A stretch of DNA of 55,244 bases from an uncultured Acetobacteraceae bacterium (GCA_937873205.1 CALMVO010000072.1:1-55244), one strand, 5' to 3'; positions 16,632 to 25,678 are shown, counted from the stretch's first letter. The notes: a model not told the origin generated them from the sequence alone. Numbers and translations are program-made.

Positions 16632-18079
16632 CCGTCATGGGTGGTGGCGGCGGTGTCGAGGCGGTTCTCCAAGCTGTCGGCGAACCCCGCGACGACGACG
16701 GCCCGGCTGATGCCGGCATTGAGCTGCGCCGTGTAGTTGGCCAGCCCGCCGCTGTCGGCGCTTCGGTGCAGCACGTTCTGGTAGAGCGCCTGCACGAACG
16801 CACCATTGCCCAGCCCGCCGTACAGGCCGGCGAATTCCGGCGAGCCGACCAGGTCCTGGGCGATCGTGGCGACGCTCTGCCCCTGGTCGAGCAGGCGCGC
16901 ATAGGCGCCGAGGCCGGACGAATCCGGCGCCCGGTCCAGCGCCGCGCCATACAGACGGGTGACCTCCGCATCGTCGTGGTCGCCAGCGAGCCCCAGGTTG
17001 ACCTGGCGGCTCTCCTGGCTCTGGGCCAGGTCGTCCAGCACCTGCGCCCGGCTCTCGCCCTGCGCCAGCGCGTTGGTGAAGGCCTGCAACCCGCCGGCGT
17101 CGGGAGCACGATGCAGCACGTTCTCGTAGCCCATGGTGATGAACGCCATGTCCGACAGGCCGCCGGCGCGGGCGGCGAACTCAGGCGAGGCGAGCAGCGA
17201 GGCGGTGAGCTGGTCGAGCGGGACGCCGGCGTTGGCCTGCGCCGTATAGGCCTCGAGCCCGCCCAGGTCCGGCGCCCGGTCCAGCGCCGCCAGGTAAAGC
17301 CGCGCAACGTCGGCCGCGTCGCCGGTCGGATCCGCGAACGCGGCGCCGTCCTCGAAGGCGAAGGTGGTGTCGGTCGCGATCGCGGTGGTGCCGTCCCGGC
17401 CGGCGACTTGGTCGCTGACGACGAGGGTGCCGCCGCCGTTCTGCGCCAGGGTATATTGGTCCTCGTCGCCACTCAGGTACAGGGTGGTGGGAATCGTGTC
17501 GTAGCCGGTCCCGGTGCCGTAGAGCGCCTGGATGCCCTGGATGTCCTGGGCGTCGAGGTTGCGGTTGCTCGCGGTCGCCACCGGATACATCACCGCGTCG
17601 GGATCGGTCTGGTCGTGGGCCAGCCCGAGCGAGTGGCCGATCTCGTGCAGCGCCACCTGGAAGAAGCTGGCCTCCGTGCCGCTGTAGAGCAGCGTGCCGG
17701 TGGCGTCCGGCGCCAGCGGCGTCAGCGAGGGGTCCTGCAGCGCGATGTAGATGCCGGGGGCGAAGGTGTTGTCCGAGGGATAATAGTAGTAGTCGGTCAG
17801 GCCGATGTCGTCGTCGGAACTGCCCTGCCCCAGCAGGTTGCCGAGGCCGATGCGGATGTCCGGCGCCTGATCCAGCGCCTGGTGGTCCGGCACCTGCACG
17901 AAGGTGAGCGCGCTGTTCGACTGCCAGTCCGCGAACGCGTTCTCAACCAGCGCCTGCTCGGTCGGATCGGTGATCGAGTTGGAGTAGGCGAGGCCGCCTT
18001 CGGTGGACGTGCCGCTGGTCTCGAACGACCAGGTGATGATGGGCGACGGCCACTGCTGGCCTTCCACGGCATACGACAT
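16607..18079 (-). CDS. M10-type secreted zinc metalloprotease with DUF4214 repeats
   Basis: The 490-residue protein has a metzincin catalytic domain with zinc motif HEIGHSLGLAH (145-155) and a Met-turn (VMYPV, Met164). The rest is a tandem of DUF4214 units, visible as repeated LYLAALDRAPDLGGLEAY, NVLHRAPDAGGLQAF, LYGAALDRAPDSSGLGAY and NVLHRSADSGGLANY. Serralysin-like M10 proteases usually carry RTX repeats and leave by type I secretion. Here RTX nonapeptides are absent and there is no N-terminal signal peptide, so C-terminal type I export is an inference. I chose the ATG at 18079 because the 22 residues upstream look non-coding. The 3' end overlaps the convergent glycosyltransferase gene by 25 nt. 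Confidence 0.85.
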   Translation of the reverse strand: MSYAVEGQQWPSPIITWSFETSGTSTEGGLAYSNSITDPTEQALVENAFADWQSNSALTFVQVPDHQALDQAPDIRIGLGNLLGQGSSDDDIGLTDYYYYPSDNTFAPGIYIALQDPSLTPLAPDATGTLLYSGTEASFFQVALHEIGHSLGLAHDQTDPDAVMYPVATASNRNLDAQDIQGIQALYGTGTGYDTIPTTLYLSGDEDQYTLAQNGGGTLVVSDQVAGRDGTTAIATDTTFAFEDGAAFADPTGDAADVARLYLAALDRAPDLGGLEAYTAQANAGVPLDQLTASLLASPEFAARAGGLSDMAFITMGYENVLHRAPDAGGLQAFTNALAQGESRAQVLDDLAQSQESRQVNLGLAGDHDDAEVTRLYGAALDRAPDSSGLGAYARLLDQGQSVATIAQDLVGSPEFAGLYGGLGNGAFVQALYQNVLHRSADSGGLANYTAQLNAGISRAVVVAGFADSLENRLDTAATTHDGYVFLSGV

Positions 18080-18186
18080 CGAACGCACTCCAGATGCCGT
18101 GACCGGCCCCGTCCCCGAGGTATTGCAGCCGAGACCATTGCGCAATCGTAAAGTGGATGGCCTCGCCGAACGCTGGCCCCGGAAGC

Positions 18187-19095
18187 CTACTGGCCCTGCA
18201 GCCCCTGTGTGCTGACCACCGGACTCACCGATGGCAGCGGCAGCGGCGCGCGCCCGATGCCGGACCCGGTCGGCGACGGGTTCACCGGGCCCGCGTCCGG
18301 ATACCAGTCCGGCACCGTCATGCGGCGGTCGTCGCGGACCGCGTCGACGTCGGCCTGGCGGAGCTGGCGATAGAGCGAGCGCTGCGTCGCATAGGGGTCG
18401 AGGGCCTGCTCGTTGATCTTCTTGAGGTCGTCGATGTGCGGCGCCAACTCGTCGACCGCCGACAGCCCGAAGGCGATGTCCTCAAGGTGGTTCACGCCGT
18501 TGAAGGTCACCCAGGTGTACGGGTTGACCAGCGTGTCCATTCCGCGCCCGATGCCGTCGCGCACGCCGGACGGCCCGAACAGCGGCAGATAGAGGTATGG
18601 TCCGGCCGGTATGCCCCAGAGCGCCAGCGTGGTGGCGCCCGCCGCCGAATGGTCCGGGTAGCCGACGTGCCTGGCGACGTCGAAGATCCCGCCGACGCCG
18701 GCGGTGGAGTTGATCAGGAACCGCATGAAGGTGTCGCCGGCGCGGCGCGGCTGGGTCTCCAGCACGTCGTTGGCGAACTGCACCGGCGAGCCGAAATTGT
18801 TCAGCACGTTGTGGATGCCGCCGCGCACCGGCGCCGGAATATAGTTGTAGCCGCGCGCCACCGGCGTCAGCACGTAGGTGAGCAGCGTGTCGTTGACGGT
18901 GTAGAAGACCCGGTTGGTCGGCTCGAACGGATCATCCGTCGCCTTGTAGTCGGCCAGCGCCTCGGGATCGCTGGCCGGCGGCCGCGTGGCGCAGCCGACC
19001 AGACATGCGGCCAGGCCGACGAGCGCCGCGAACCGGGTCGCCAGGACCGGACGCCGGAGCTGAGCCTGCGTCCCGGCCCGGATCAACTGCCGCAT
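18187..19095 (-). CDS. mlaA: MlaA (VacJ) family outer-membrane lipoprotein
   Basis: MlaA removes mislocalised phospholipids from the outer leaflet of the outer membrane and hands them to the Mla transport chain. This 302-residue protein has a lipoprotein signal with lipobox LVGC (Cys35; LAAC at 28-31 is an alternative). The family core follows: DPFEPTNRVFYTVNDTL, VRGGIHNVLNNFGSPVQFANDVLE, FLINSTAGVGGIFDVA and the proline/glycine-rich PYLYLPLFGPSGVRDGIGR. I chose the ATG at 19095, at the head of the signal peptide. Other mla genes are not in the window. It lies beside and co-directional with two phosphonate-cluster genes, which may be coincidence. Confidence 0.92.
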   Translation of the reverse strand: MRQLIRAGTQAQLRRPVLATRFAALVGLAACLVGCATRPPASDPEALADYKATDDPFEPTNRVFYTVNDTLLTYVLTPVARGYNYIPAPVRGGIHNVLNNFGSPVQFANDVLETQPRRAGDTFMRFLINSTAGVGGIFDVARHVGYPDHSAAGATTLALWGIPAGPYLYLPLFGPSGVRDGIGRGMDTLVNPYTWVTFNGVNHLEDIAFGLSAVDELAPHIDDLKKINEQALDPYATQRSLYRQLRQADVDAVRDDRRMTVPDWYPDAGPVNPSPTGSGIGRAPLPLPSVSPVVSTQGLQGQ

Positions 19096-19189
19096 CCTGT
19101 CCCCCGTCCGTGCGATGCGGCCATGGATAGGATCTCCCACCCCGCCGGGGTAGAGCATCGAGGCCACACCGTGGTGGCGAACCGACGCG

Positions 19190-20026
19190 TCAGACCCGGA
19201 ACACGTAGCTCTCGCCCGGCCGGCGCTCGATGTCGGGCGGGAACGCCGCCCGCTTCTCCTCGAAGTACCGCCGCCGGTGGTCGCCCTCGGCGGCCAGGTT
19301 GTAGGTAAGGTACAGCACCCGGCGCTGGCTCGCGGTGAGGTTCGCCTTGGAGGCGTGCGCCACGAAGCTGTCAAAGAAGATCACGTCGCCGGGTTCGGTC
19401 GGCACCGCCACCAGCCCCAGCGCCTCCTCGGGCAGCGGCGTCCACTCGGCGCCGATCAGTCCCCGGACCCGGGGTGCCGCGGCGATCTCCAGGCAGCCGT
19501 TCGAGATCGTGGCCGGGTCGATGGTGACCAGTGCCGTGACGAAAACCGGCGCGTAGGCGGTCCAGCCGGCCGCCTGGTCCTGGTGCGCCGCGAAGCCGGC
19601 GCCGCCCGGATACTTGAAGTTGATCTTGTCCTTGAACAGCACGGTCTCGCCGCCCATCAGCGCCGCCAGCCAGCGGCTGAGCGCGCCGCGGCGCGAGACC
19701 TCGTCCATCCCCGGGTGGTGCGGGCAGAAATCCTCGATCCGCTGCACCACGCGCCGCCCGGGCTCGAGCAGGCTGTCCTCGTGGTAGACCATCTGCCCGC
19801 CGGCCACCTCGGGCGCCGCCGCCACCTCGCCGGTCCAGGCGATCAGCGCCGCGGTCTCCGCCGCCGAGAAGAAGCCGCGCACCACCAGCGTGCCCGTGCT
19901 GCGCATGGTCGCCACCTCGTCCGCGGTCGGCAGCCGGCTGCCTACGCCCGCATCGACCGCGGCCTCGGTGCCGGCCGGCCGGACCGGCGGACCGCCTAGA
20001 CGGTCGCGCCGCGACACCGCGTTCAT
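19190..20026 (-). CDS. PhyH-type Fe(II)/2-oxoglutarate dioxygenase in the phosphonate cluster
   Basis: A 278-residue member of the phytanoyl-CoA dioxygenase-like family. The facial triad is readable as H148-x-D150 in FAAHQDQAAGW and His224 in DSFVAHASKANL, with an arginine at 235-236 placed to bind 2-oxoglutarate. Relatives include PhnY, which hydroxylates 2-aminoethylphosphonate at C1. The gene overlaps the nucleotidyltransferase gene upstream by 4 nt (ATGA), so the pair is an operon, and it sits within a phosphonate-biosynthesis locus. The inferred role is hydroxylation of a phosphonate such as aminoethylphosphonate; the substrate is not proven by sequence. No PhnZ-like oxygenase for C-P cleavage is nearby, which argues against a purely catabolic role. 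Confidence 0.8.
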   Translation of the reverse strand: MNAVSRRDRLGGPPVRPAGTEAAVDAGVGSRLPTADEVATMRSTGTLVVRGFFSAAETAALIAWTGEVAAAPEVAGGQMVYHEDSLLEPGRRVVQRIEDFCPHHPGMDEVSRRGALSRWLAALMGGETVLFKDKINFKYPGGAGFAAHQDQAAGWTAYAPVFVTALVTIDPATISNGCLEIAAAPRVRGLIGAEWTPLPEEALGLVAVPTEPGDVIFFDSFVAHASKANLTASQRRVLYLTYNLAAEGDHRRRYFEEKRAAFPPDIERRPGESYVFRV

Positions 20027-20823
20027 GCCGACACCTCGCCCAGGGCCGGCAGCAGGCTCCGGGCCCGCTCCACGTCTTCCATCACATCGATCTCCGTCCA
20101 GGGCAGCCCCGTGACATCCTCGCAGCCGAACATCGCGCCGCCCGATCTCTCGGCTGCGGCCGCGTCCTCGCGGATCAGCGCCCGGATCGGCTCCTCGTAC
20201 TCCAGCATGCGGCCGTCGCCACTGGCCGCCGCGTGCGCGCGCAGCGACAGGCTGGCGGCGATGTCGCCCGAGAAGCGGAAGAAGCCGACGCTCTCGCCGT
20301 AGCTCTCGTGCGCCGCCTGCGGCCGCTTGGCAAAGTCGACGATCCGGCCGCTCGCATCCAGGCAGATCCGGACCGGCTCGTCACCCGGCCGCGGATGGCG
20401 GTCCAGCAGCAGCGCGCCCGGATGCGCGCTGCCCAGCAGCCGGTCGAGCAGCCGCCGGTCGTAGAGCACGTCGCCGTCCATCAGCACCACCGAAACGCCC
20501 GCCTCCAGCACGTCGCGGCCGGCGTCCAACGACACCACGCTGCCCTCCCGCCAGTCCGGGTTGTGGATCAGCCGCACCTGGCCGCTGCGCCCCAGCCGCA
20601 CCAGCTCGGCCTCGATCGCCTCGTGGCGGTAGCCCACCACCAGCGTCACCGGCCCGGCGCCCGCCGCCGTCAGATGCTCCAGGTGACGCTCCAGCAGGCT
20701 GCGGCCGCCTAGCCGCAGCAACACCTTGGGTAGGTCCGAGGCGCCCGCTCCCAGCCTCCTGCCACGGCCGGCGCACAGCAGCAGGACCGGGGGACGGTCC
20801 CAGGCGTGGTGGGAGGCACGCAT
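20023..20823 (-). CDS. Nucleotidyltransferase of the phosphonate cluster (sugar/choline-phosphate cytidylyltransferase fold)
   Basis: The 266-residue protein has the nucleotidyltransferase signature [12 protein letters not shown] (14-25) followed by [14 protein letters not shown], and the metal-binding MDGDVLYD (115-122). This family activates phosphocholine, sugar phosphates and, in phosphonate pathways, 2-aminoethylphosphonate to its CMP derivative. Its place next to PEP mutase suggests the last role, which is an inference. I chose the ATG at 20821-20823, since residues before it are not family-like. The gene is divergent from the PEP mutase gene, so the control region lies within roughly 20824-20899, and it overlaps the dioxygenase gene by 4 nt. 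Confidence 0.82.
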   Translation of the reverse strand: MRASHHAWDRPPVLLLCAGRGRRLGAGASDLPKVLLRLGGRSLLERHLEHLTAAGAGPVTLVVGYRHEAIEAELVRLGRSGQVRLIHNPDWREGSVVSLDAGRDVLEAGVSVVLMDGDVLYDRRLLDRLLGSAHPGALLLDRHPRPGDEPVRICLDASGRIVDFAKRPQAAHESYGESVGFFRFSGDIAASLSLRAHAAASGDGRMLEYEEPIRALIREDAAAAERSGGAMFGCEDVTGLPWTEIDVMEDVERARSLLPALGEVSA

Positions 20824-20899
20824 GTTCTTGGATGGCCTAATGGTGCGAAATGTTGCAGGACGTGGTTGTTTACATGACATCCCCGAGAGGACTTCGCAA

Positions 20900-22663
20900 T
20901 TGGCGTGTGGTGCTGAAGCGGTGCGCTGGGTCGGCGTGCGCGGTCCCGACGGGCTTGGATCCGGTGTCTCCCATCCCTCCGCCGGCCTGTCCGACCGCCC
21001 GGCGCCCTCCCGCGCCGCCGCCCTCCGCGCGCTGCTCGCCGGACCCGAGCTCGCCTTCCTGATGGAGGCTCATAGCGGCCTGTCCGCCCGCATCGTCGAG
21101 GAGGCCGGGTTCGCCGGCATCTGGGGCTCGGGCCTGGCGATGTCGGCCTCGCTCGGGCTGCGCGACAACAACGAGGCCTCCTGGACCCAGGTGCTGGAGC
21201 AGGTCGAGTACATGGCCGACGCCACCCGGCTGCCGATCCTGCTGGACGGCGACACCGGCTACGGCAACTTCAACAGCGTCCGCCGGCTGGTCGCCAAGCT
21301 CTGCGCGCGCGGCGTCGCCGGCGTCTGCATCGAGGACAAGCTGTTCCCCAAGACCAACAGCTTCATTGGCGAGGCGCAGCCGCTGGCGGACGTCGAGGAG
21401 TTCTGCGGCCGCATCCGCGCGGCCAAGGACAGCCAGATCGACGACGATTTCTGCCTCGTCGCCCGCACCGAGGCGCTGATCTCCGGCCACCCGATGGACG
21501 AGGCGCTGCGCCGTGCCGAGGCCTACCATCGCGCCGGCGCCGACGCGATCCTGATCCATTCCAAGCAGCGCACCGCGCACGAGATCCTGGGCTTCATGGC
21601 GCGCTGGGGCGACCGCTGCCCGGTGGTGATCGTGCCGACCATGTATTACGCCACCCCCACCGCCGCCTTCCGCGAGGCCGGAATCTCGACCGTGATCTGG
21701 GCCAACCACCTGGTCCGCGCCTCCATCACCGCAATGCGCCAGACCGCCGCCCGCATCCACGGCGATCAGGCGCTGTCCGAGGTCGAGGACCGCATCGCCA
21801 GCGTGCGCGACATCTTCGCCCTGGTCGACAACGACGAGCTCGAGCGCGCCGGCGACCGCTACCTCCCGGTCGCTTCCCTGCCGGCGCCGGTCCCGCCGCC
21901 GCCCGCGGTCGTCGGCATCGTGCTCGCCGCCTCGCGCGGCGAGGGGCTGGGCCCGCTCACCGCAGACCGCCCCAAATGCATGATCGACGTGCGCGGCCGG
22001 CCGCTGCTGGCCCAGCTGCTGGACACGCTGCGCCAGGGCGGCGTGCGCGACCTGGCCGTGGTGCGCGGCTACGCCAAGGCGGCGATCTCCGCGGATACGG
22101 TGCCCGCCGACGGCCTCGTCCTGCTCGACAACGACGACTACGCGACCACCGGCGAAGTGGCCTCGCTGCTGCGCGCCGAGGGCCGGCTCCGGGGCGAGAC
22201 CGTGATCGTCTATGGCGACGTGCTGTTCCGCCGCTACATCTTGGACGCGCTGATGGGGGTGGACGCCGACATCGTCATCGCCGTCGACGCGCTGCGCCAG
22301 CGCGCCCAGGCGGCCCGCGGCGCGCACAGCGCCCATCCGCGCGACCTGGTGCGCGCCGATAAGCCGTTCTCCACCTCCTACCTGGACGACGCGCCCGCCA
22401 CCCTGCAGGAGATCGGCGCCGTGGCGCCCGGCCTCAGCACGGGCGAGTGGATCGGCCTCCTGCGGCTGAGCCCGCACGGCGCCGAGTTGGTCCGCGCCGA
22501 GCTCGACGCCATGCGGGCCGACGGGAGCGCCGCGCAGGCCGACATGCCGGCCCTGCTGGCCCGTCTGTCGGCTCGGCACCCGGTCGCGGTCCACTACATC
22601 ACCGGTCACTGGCTCGACGTCGACACGGTGACCGACCTCGCCGACGCCCGCAATTTTTCCTGA
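20900..22663 (+). CDS. Phosphoenolpyruvate mutase fused to a nucleotidyltransferase domain
   Basis: PEP mutase converts phosphoenolpyruvate to phosphonopyruvate, forming the C-P bond. The N-terminal domain (about 50-320 of 587) has [28 protein letters not shown], the metal-binding DGDTGYGN and the diagnostic [10 protein letters not shown] (145-154), which separates mutases from isocitrate lyase relatives. After a proline-rich linker (AP-VPPPP, about 329-335) comes a nucleotidyltransferase domain with a signature altered from LAAGxGxRL to LAASRGEGL (342-350), followed by [14 protein letters not shown]. The start is uncertain: TTG at 20900 has GAGAGG nine bases upstream; GTG at 20921 or 20936 are alternatives. 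The conserved part begins near 21040. Confidence 0.9.
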   Translation: MACGAEAVRWVGVRGPDGLGSGVSHPSAGLSDRPAPSRAAALRALLAGPELAFLMEAHSGLSARIVEEAGFAGIWGSGLAMSASLGLRDNNEASWTQVLEQVEYMADATRLPILLDGDTGYGNFNSVRRLVAKLCARGVAGVCIEDKLFPKTNSFIGEAQPLADVEEFCGRIRAAKDSQIDDDFCLVARTEALISGHPMDEALRRAEAYHRAGADAILIHSKQRTAHEILGFMARWGDRCPVVIVPTMYYATPTAAFREAGISTVIWANHLVRASITAMRQTAARIHGDQALSEVEDRIASVRDIFALVDNDELERAGDRYLPVASLPAPVPPPPAVVGIVLAASRGEGLGPLTADRPKCMIDVRGRPLLAQLLDTLRQGGVRDLAVVRGYAKAAISADTVPADGLVLLDNDDYATTGEVASLLRAEGRLRGETVIVYGDVLFRRYILDALMGVDADIVIAVDALRQRAQAARGAHSAHPRDLVRADKPFSTSYLDDAPATLQEIGAVAPGLSTGEWIGLLRLSPHGAELVRAELDAMRADGSAAQADMPALLARLSARHPVAVHYITGHWLDVDTVTDLADARNFS

Positions 22664-22714
22664 CGGGGCGCGGTGTCGGCGCCATATGGAGTGCACCGCC
22701 GCGTGGAGGGTGCG

Positions 22715-23056
22715 ATGCGAAGATGGTCCCGACTGCTGTTCCTGGTGCCGATTGCCGGGCTTTCGGCCTGCGCCAGCGCCCCGGTGAAGCTCGCCGGGGA
22801 GAGCGACGTGCGGTGCATCCACCGGCTCTACGATTATCCCGACCGGATCGAGCCGTTCCAGACCGCCGCCACCGACTGCGCCGGCGGCCGTCCGCTCGAC
22901 CTTACCGGCGATTCCTACTACCAGGTGCTGGCCAGCAGCCTGAACCTCCCCTTCGTCGCGCATGAGCCGAAACGCGATCAGGTCATCACCCTGACCGGCA
23001 GCCGCTTCCCGCAACCCACCGCACAGCCGGCGCCGCCCGACTTGACGTTGCGGTGA
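22715..23056 (+). CDS. Small lipoprotein in the phosphonate cluster
   Basis: The 113-residue product has a signal peptide and lipobox (MRRWSRLLFLVPIAGLSAC, Cys19). The mature part is short, with VRCIHRLYDYPDRIEPFQ and a proline-rich tail (PQPTAQPAPPD). I recognise no family. I chose the ATG at 22715 because it begins the signal peptide and is preceded by GTGGAGGG. It lies between the PEP mutase gene and the decarboxylase gene on the same strand, so it may be transcribed with them, though a family 2 repeat separates it from the decarboxylase. Its stop TGA runs directly into that repeat (TGAAGGCC). Confidence 0.65.
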   Translation: MRRWSRLLFLVPIAGLSACASAPVKLAGESDVRCIHRLYDYPDRIEPFQTAATDCAGGRPLDLTGDSYYQVLASSLNLPFVAHEPKRDQVITLTGSRFPQPTAQPAPPDLTLR

Positions 23057-23171
23057 AGGCCAGGGGCTCCGCCCCTGGACCCCGCCAAAGGCTCGCCTTT
23101 GGAAACCGCTTATTAAAATTGGGTTCCAAGGGCCAAGGCCCTTGGCGGGTCCAGGGCAGAGCCCTGGCCTT
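23056..23171. repeat. Family 2 inverted repeat, complete pair
   Basis: AAGGCCAGGGGCTCCGCCCCTGG opens the element and CCAGGGCAGAGCCCTGGCCTT closes it. The inner hairpins are CCAAAGGC/GCCTTTGG and CCAAGGGC/GCCCTTGG around an AT-rich centre (CTTATTAAAATT). It sits within a co-directional gene string, so it is not limited to convergent gene ends. Confidence 0.85.
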
Positions 23172-23187
23172 CTGCTAGACTGCGTTC

Positions 23188-24336
23188 ATGATCCAGGCCC
23201 AGGACTTCATCGACGCCGCCGCCACCCGCGGCCTCGACTTCTACAGCGGCGTGCCCTGTTCCTACCTGACATCGATGATCAACCGCGTCATCGGCGCCAG
23301 CGGCGGCGCGCTCGACTATGTGGGCGCCGCCAGCGAGGGCGAGGCGGTGGCGATCGCCGCCGGCGCCTGGCTCGGCGGCCGCGGCGGCGTGGTGATCTGC
23401 CAGAATTCCGGCCTCGGCAACTGCGTCAATCCGCTGACGTCGTTGAGCCTGCCGTTCCGTATCCCGCTGCTGCTGATCACCACGTGGCGCGGCCAGCCCG
23501 GCCGTCCCGACGAGCCGCAGCATGCGCTGATGGGCCAGATCACCCAGTCCCTGCTGACCTTATGCGGCGTGCCCAACCAGCCGTTCCCGCAGCGAGACGA
23601 CGAGATCGCCCCCGCGCTTGATGCCGCCACCGCCCGCTTCGAGGCAGACGGCCTGCCCTATGGCCTGGTCATGGAGCAGGGCAGCGTCGCCGAGGAGCCG
23701 CTGCCCGAGTCACCGCGGGCGCTGCCTCCGCCGGGCGAACGCGTCACGCTCGAGCGCGGAGGCCCGAAGCCCAGTCGTGCCCTCCTGCTGGAGCGGCTGC
23801 TGGCCACGCTGCCGGAGCGGGCGGCGGTGATCGCCACGACCGGCAAGACCGGCCGCGAGCTGTTCACCCTGTCCGACCGCCGGCAGCATCTATATCAGGT
23901 CGGTTCGATGGGCGGCGCGTCCGGCATGGCGCTCGGCGTGGCTCTGACCTGTCCGGACCGGCCGGTGATCGTGCTGGACGGCGACGGCGCCGCCCTGATG
24001 AAGCTGGGCACGCTCGCCACCATCGGTGCCTGCCAACCGCCGCGGCTGATCCACATCCTGCTCGACAACGGCGTCCACGACTCCACCGGAGGCCAGGCTA
24101 CGTCGGCAGCATCGGTCGACTTCGCCGCCGTGGCCGTCGCTTGCGGATATCGATACGGCTTCGTGGCCGACGACCCCGACTCGTTCCACGCCGCATTGAC
24201 CGAAGCGTTGCGGCGGGATGGTCCGACCCTGATCCACGCCCGGATCACGCCGGGCTCGATGACCTCGCTCGGCCGGCCCACCATCCAGCCACACGAGGTC
24301 GCCCGGCGCTTCCGCGCCTTCCTGGCCGAACGGTGA
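23188..24336 (+). CDS. Phosphonopyruvate decarboxylase
   Basis: Thiamine-diphosphate enzyme that makes phosphonoacetaldehyde from phosphonopyruvate, the irreversible step that pulls the PEP mutase equilibrium forward. The 382-residue sequence starts DFIDAAATRGLDFYSGVPCSYL, the typical opening of Ppd enzymes. It has the ThDP-activating acidic segment ASEGEAVAIAAG (49-60), QNSGLGNCVNPL (72-83), and the cofactor-binding motif starting GDGAALMKLGTLATIG and ending LLDN (about 265-294). Together with PEP mutase it defines a phosphonate-producing pathway. No aminoethylphosphonate transaminase is seen in the window; one encoded elsewhere would be needed to give 2-aminoethylphosphonate. Confidence 0.93.
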   Translation: MIQAQDFIDAAATRGLDFYSGVPCSYLTSMINRVIGASGGALDYVGAASEGEAVAIAAGAWLGGRGGVVICQNSGLGNCVNPLTSLSLPFRIPLLLITTWRGQPGRPDEPQHALMGQITQSLLTLCGVPNQPFPQRDDEIAPALDAATARFEADGLPYGLVMEQGSVAEEPLPESPRALPPPGERVTLERGGPKPSRALLLERLLATLPERAAVIATTGKTGRELFTLSDRRQHLYQVGSMGGASGMALGVALTCPDRPVIVLDGDGAALMKLGTLATIGACQPPRLIHILLDNGVHDSTGGQATSAASVDFAAVAVACGYRYGFVADDPDSFHAALTEALRRDGPTLIHARITPGSMTSLGRPTIQPHEVARRFRAFLAER

Positions 24337-24370
24337 CGACCCGCCGGGCCGAAGCCCGGCGGATGTCGGA

Positions 24371-25000
24371 TCAGGGAACGTCGGCGCGAGGCGGCAGACC
24401 GGAACTGGTCGTCGTCGGCGAGTACGGCGCACCGGTCTCGTCGTGACGACTCCAGCCGGTGCCCTGGTACTCGGCCCGGCGCGCCATCGGATCGATCGCG
24501 GTGTGCTGATCGAGCACGCTCTCGACCATCGCCACCTGCGTCTCGTCAACGCGCACGCTCACCACGTTGCCGCCCCGGCGTACCGTCTCGGCGTAGAGGT
24601 GCGCATCGTCGTGCGACACGCCCGCGCCGGTCAGCATGCCGACCAGCCCGCCGGTGCCGCCGCCGACCGCGGCGCCGACGCCGGCACCGGTCAGGGTCGC
24701 GATCAGCCATCCGGCCGCCACCACCGGGCCCACGCCTGGGATCGCCAGCGAGCCGATGCCGGCCAGCAACCCGGCGCCGCCGCCGATGATGGTGCCAATC
24801 GAGGCGCCGGTGCCGGCTCCGGCTTCGGCTTCCGCCGGCGCGGCGGTGTTCGCCGTGCCGGTCTGTCCCGTCTCCGCCTTGCCGTCCCGGCCGACCAGGC
24901 TGATGTCCGAATGCGGAATGCCGGCCTGCTCGAGCGCCGTCACGGCGCTGGTGGCGTCGGTGTAGTTGTCATAGGCGCGCGTGATTGTCGTCTGTGCCAT
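24371..25000 (-). CDS. General stress protein-like, glycine-zipper membrane protein
   Basis: The 209-residue protein begins with a YflT/general-stress-protein-17M-like domain: ITRAYDNYTDATSAVTALEQAGIPHSDISLVGRD. A long glycine/alanine-rich hydrophobic stretch follows (SIGTIIGGGAGLLAGIGSLAIPG through VGGGTGGLVGMLTGAG, about 75-140) that can form membrane-associated glycine-zipper helices. A short conserved segment, ETVRRGGNVVSVRV, resembles the second half of the domain. The function is not known beyond a stress association in relatives. The ATG at 25000 follows AGGGAGCC. It is next to, and co-oriented with, another exported stress-type protein at 25045. Confidence 0.7.
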   Translation of the reverse strand: MAQTTITRAYDNYTDATSAVTALEQAGIPHSDISLVGRDGKAETGQTGTANTAAPAEAEAGAGTGASIGTIIGGGAGLLAGIGSLAIPGVGPVVAAGWLIATLTGAGVGAAVGGGTGGLVGMLTGAGVSHDDAHLYAETVRRGGNVVSVRVDETQVAMVESVLDQHTAIDPMARRAEYQGTGWSRHDETGAPYSPTTTSSGLPPRADVP

Positions 25001-25044
25001 CGTCTCGGCTCCCTGTCTCGTTATCGCTCTGTGGACGCCACCGA

Positions 25045-25551
25045 TCACTCGGTCCCGACGCTGCCCCGATAGTCTTCCCACACCTTGACCGCGGCGCCGT
25101 TCTGCATCGCGGTGCCATGCCAGACGCCCTGGTCGTCCTTGGTGAGGTCCCGGATCCGGGTGAAGCCATGGTGGGCGATGCGGCTGCGCGCCTGCCTCAT
25201 GGTGAAGCTGTTGGCACCGTGTGCTGGCGTCGCCGTGCTGGCCGACGTGGTCGCGACCGCCTGGTTCGGGTTGGTGGTGGTCATGGCACCGTTCGGGTTG
25301 CTGGCCGCCGTCGTGCCATTCGCGGTCGGCGCGGTCATGCTGGGCGCCATCGTGCCGGGCGCCACGGAGCCGTTCCCCATGCCGGGCGTCATCGTGCCGC
25401 TTGTCGTGCCGGGCGTCATCCCGCCGGATGGCATCGTGCCGCCCGTCGCCGGTGCCGTCGTGCCGGTCGCGGCGCCGGACGTGGTTTGCGCGAACGCACC
25501 CCCCGCCATGGCCGTGAAGGCGACGGCGATGATGATCGGGGTAGTTTTCAT
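25045..25551 (-). CDS. Exported protein with Met/Thr/Gly/Pro-rich linker and small C-terminal domain
   Basis: The 168-residue protein has a signal peptide (MKTTPIIIAVAFTAMAGGAFA). A roughly 90-residue low-complexity stretch follows, built from repeats of the type G-T-M-x-P-G-x-x-T/S (for example GTMPSGGMTPG and GTMTPGMG). The compact C-terminal domain of about 50 residues (MRQARSRIAHHGFTRIRDL, GVWHGTAMQNG, VKVWEDYRG) has the size and pattern of a PepSY-like module. That suggests a periplasmic or surface protein whose linker spans the wall or outer membrane space. No enzymatic motif is seen. The ATG at 25551 heads the signal peptide and follows GAGGAACGTCC-type sequence. Confidence 0.65.
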   Translation of the reverse strand: MKTTPIIIAVAFTAMAGGAFAQTTSGAATGTTAPATGGTMPSGGMTPGTTSGTMTPGMGNGSVAPGTMAPSMTAPTANGTTAASNPNGAMTTTNPNQAVATTSASTATPAHGANSFTMRQARSRIAHHGFTRIRDLTKDDQGVWHGTAMQNGAAVKVWEDYRGSVGTE

Positions 25552-25678
25552 TGGACGTTCCTCTGGTCGCGTCTGCAGATCGCAGTGGCCCCTCAACGGC
25601 ACCGCAGCCATTTCGTTGCGCCCCGCCCAGATCACCGCTTCTTATTGAGACCTGGCGCGTGCGGGTCTGTCGCCTGGC

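Noticed and set aside
19190-24336. Reading the phosphonate genes as a degradation pathway (PhnY-like dioxygenase).
   Set aside because: PEP mutase and phosphonopyruvate decarboxylase are biosynthetic, and no PhnZ, PhnX or C-P lyase genes are present.
25045-25551. The Met/Thr/Gly/Pro repeat region as a non-coding repeat.
   Set aside because: The frame has a proper signal peptide and a compact C-terminal domain, so it is a coding linker.
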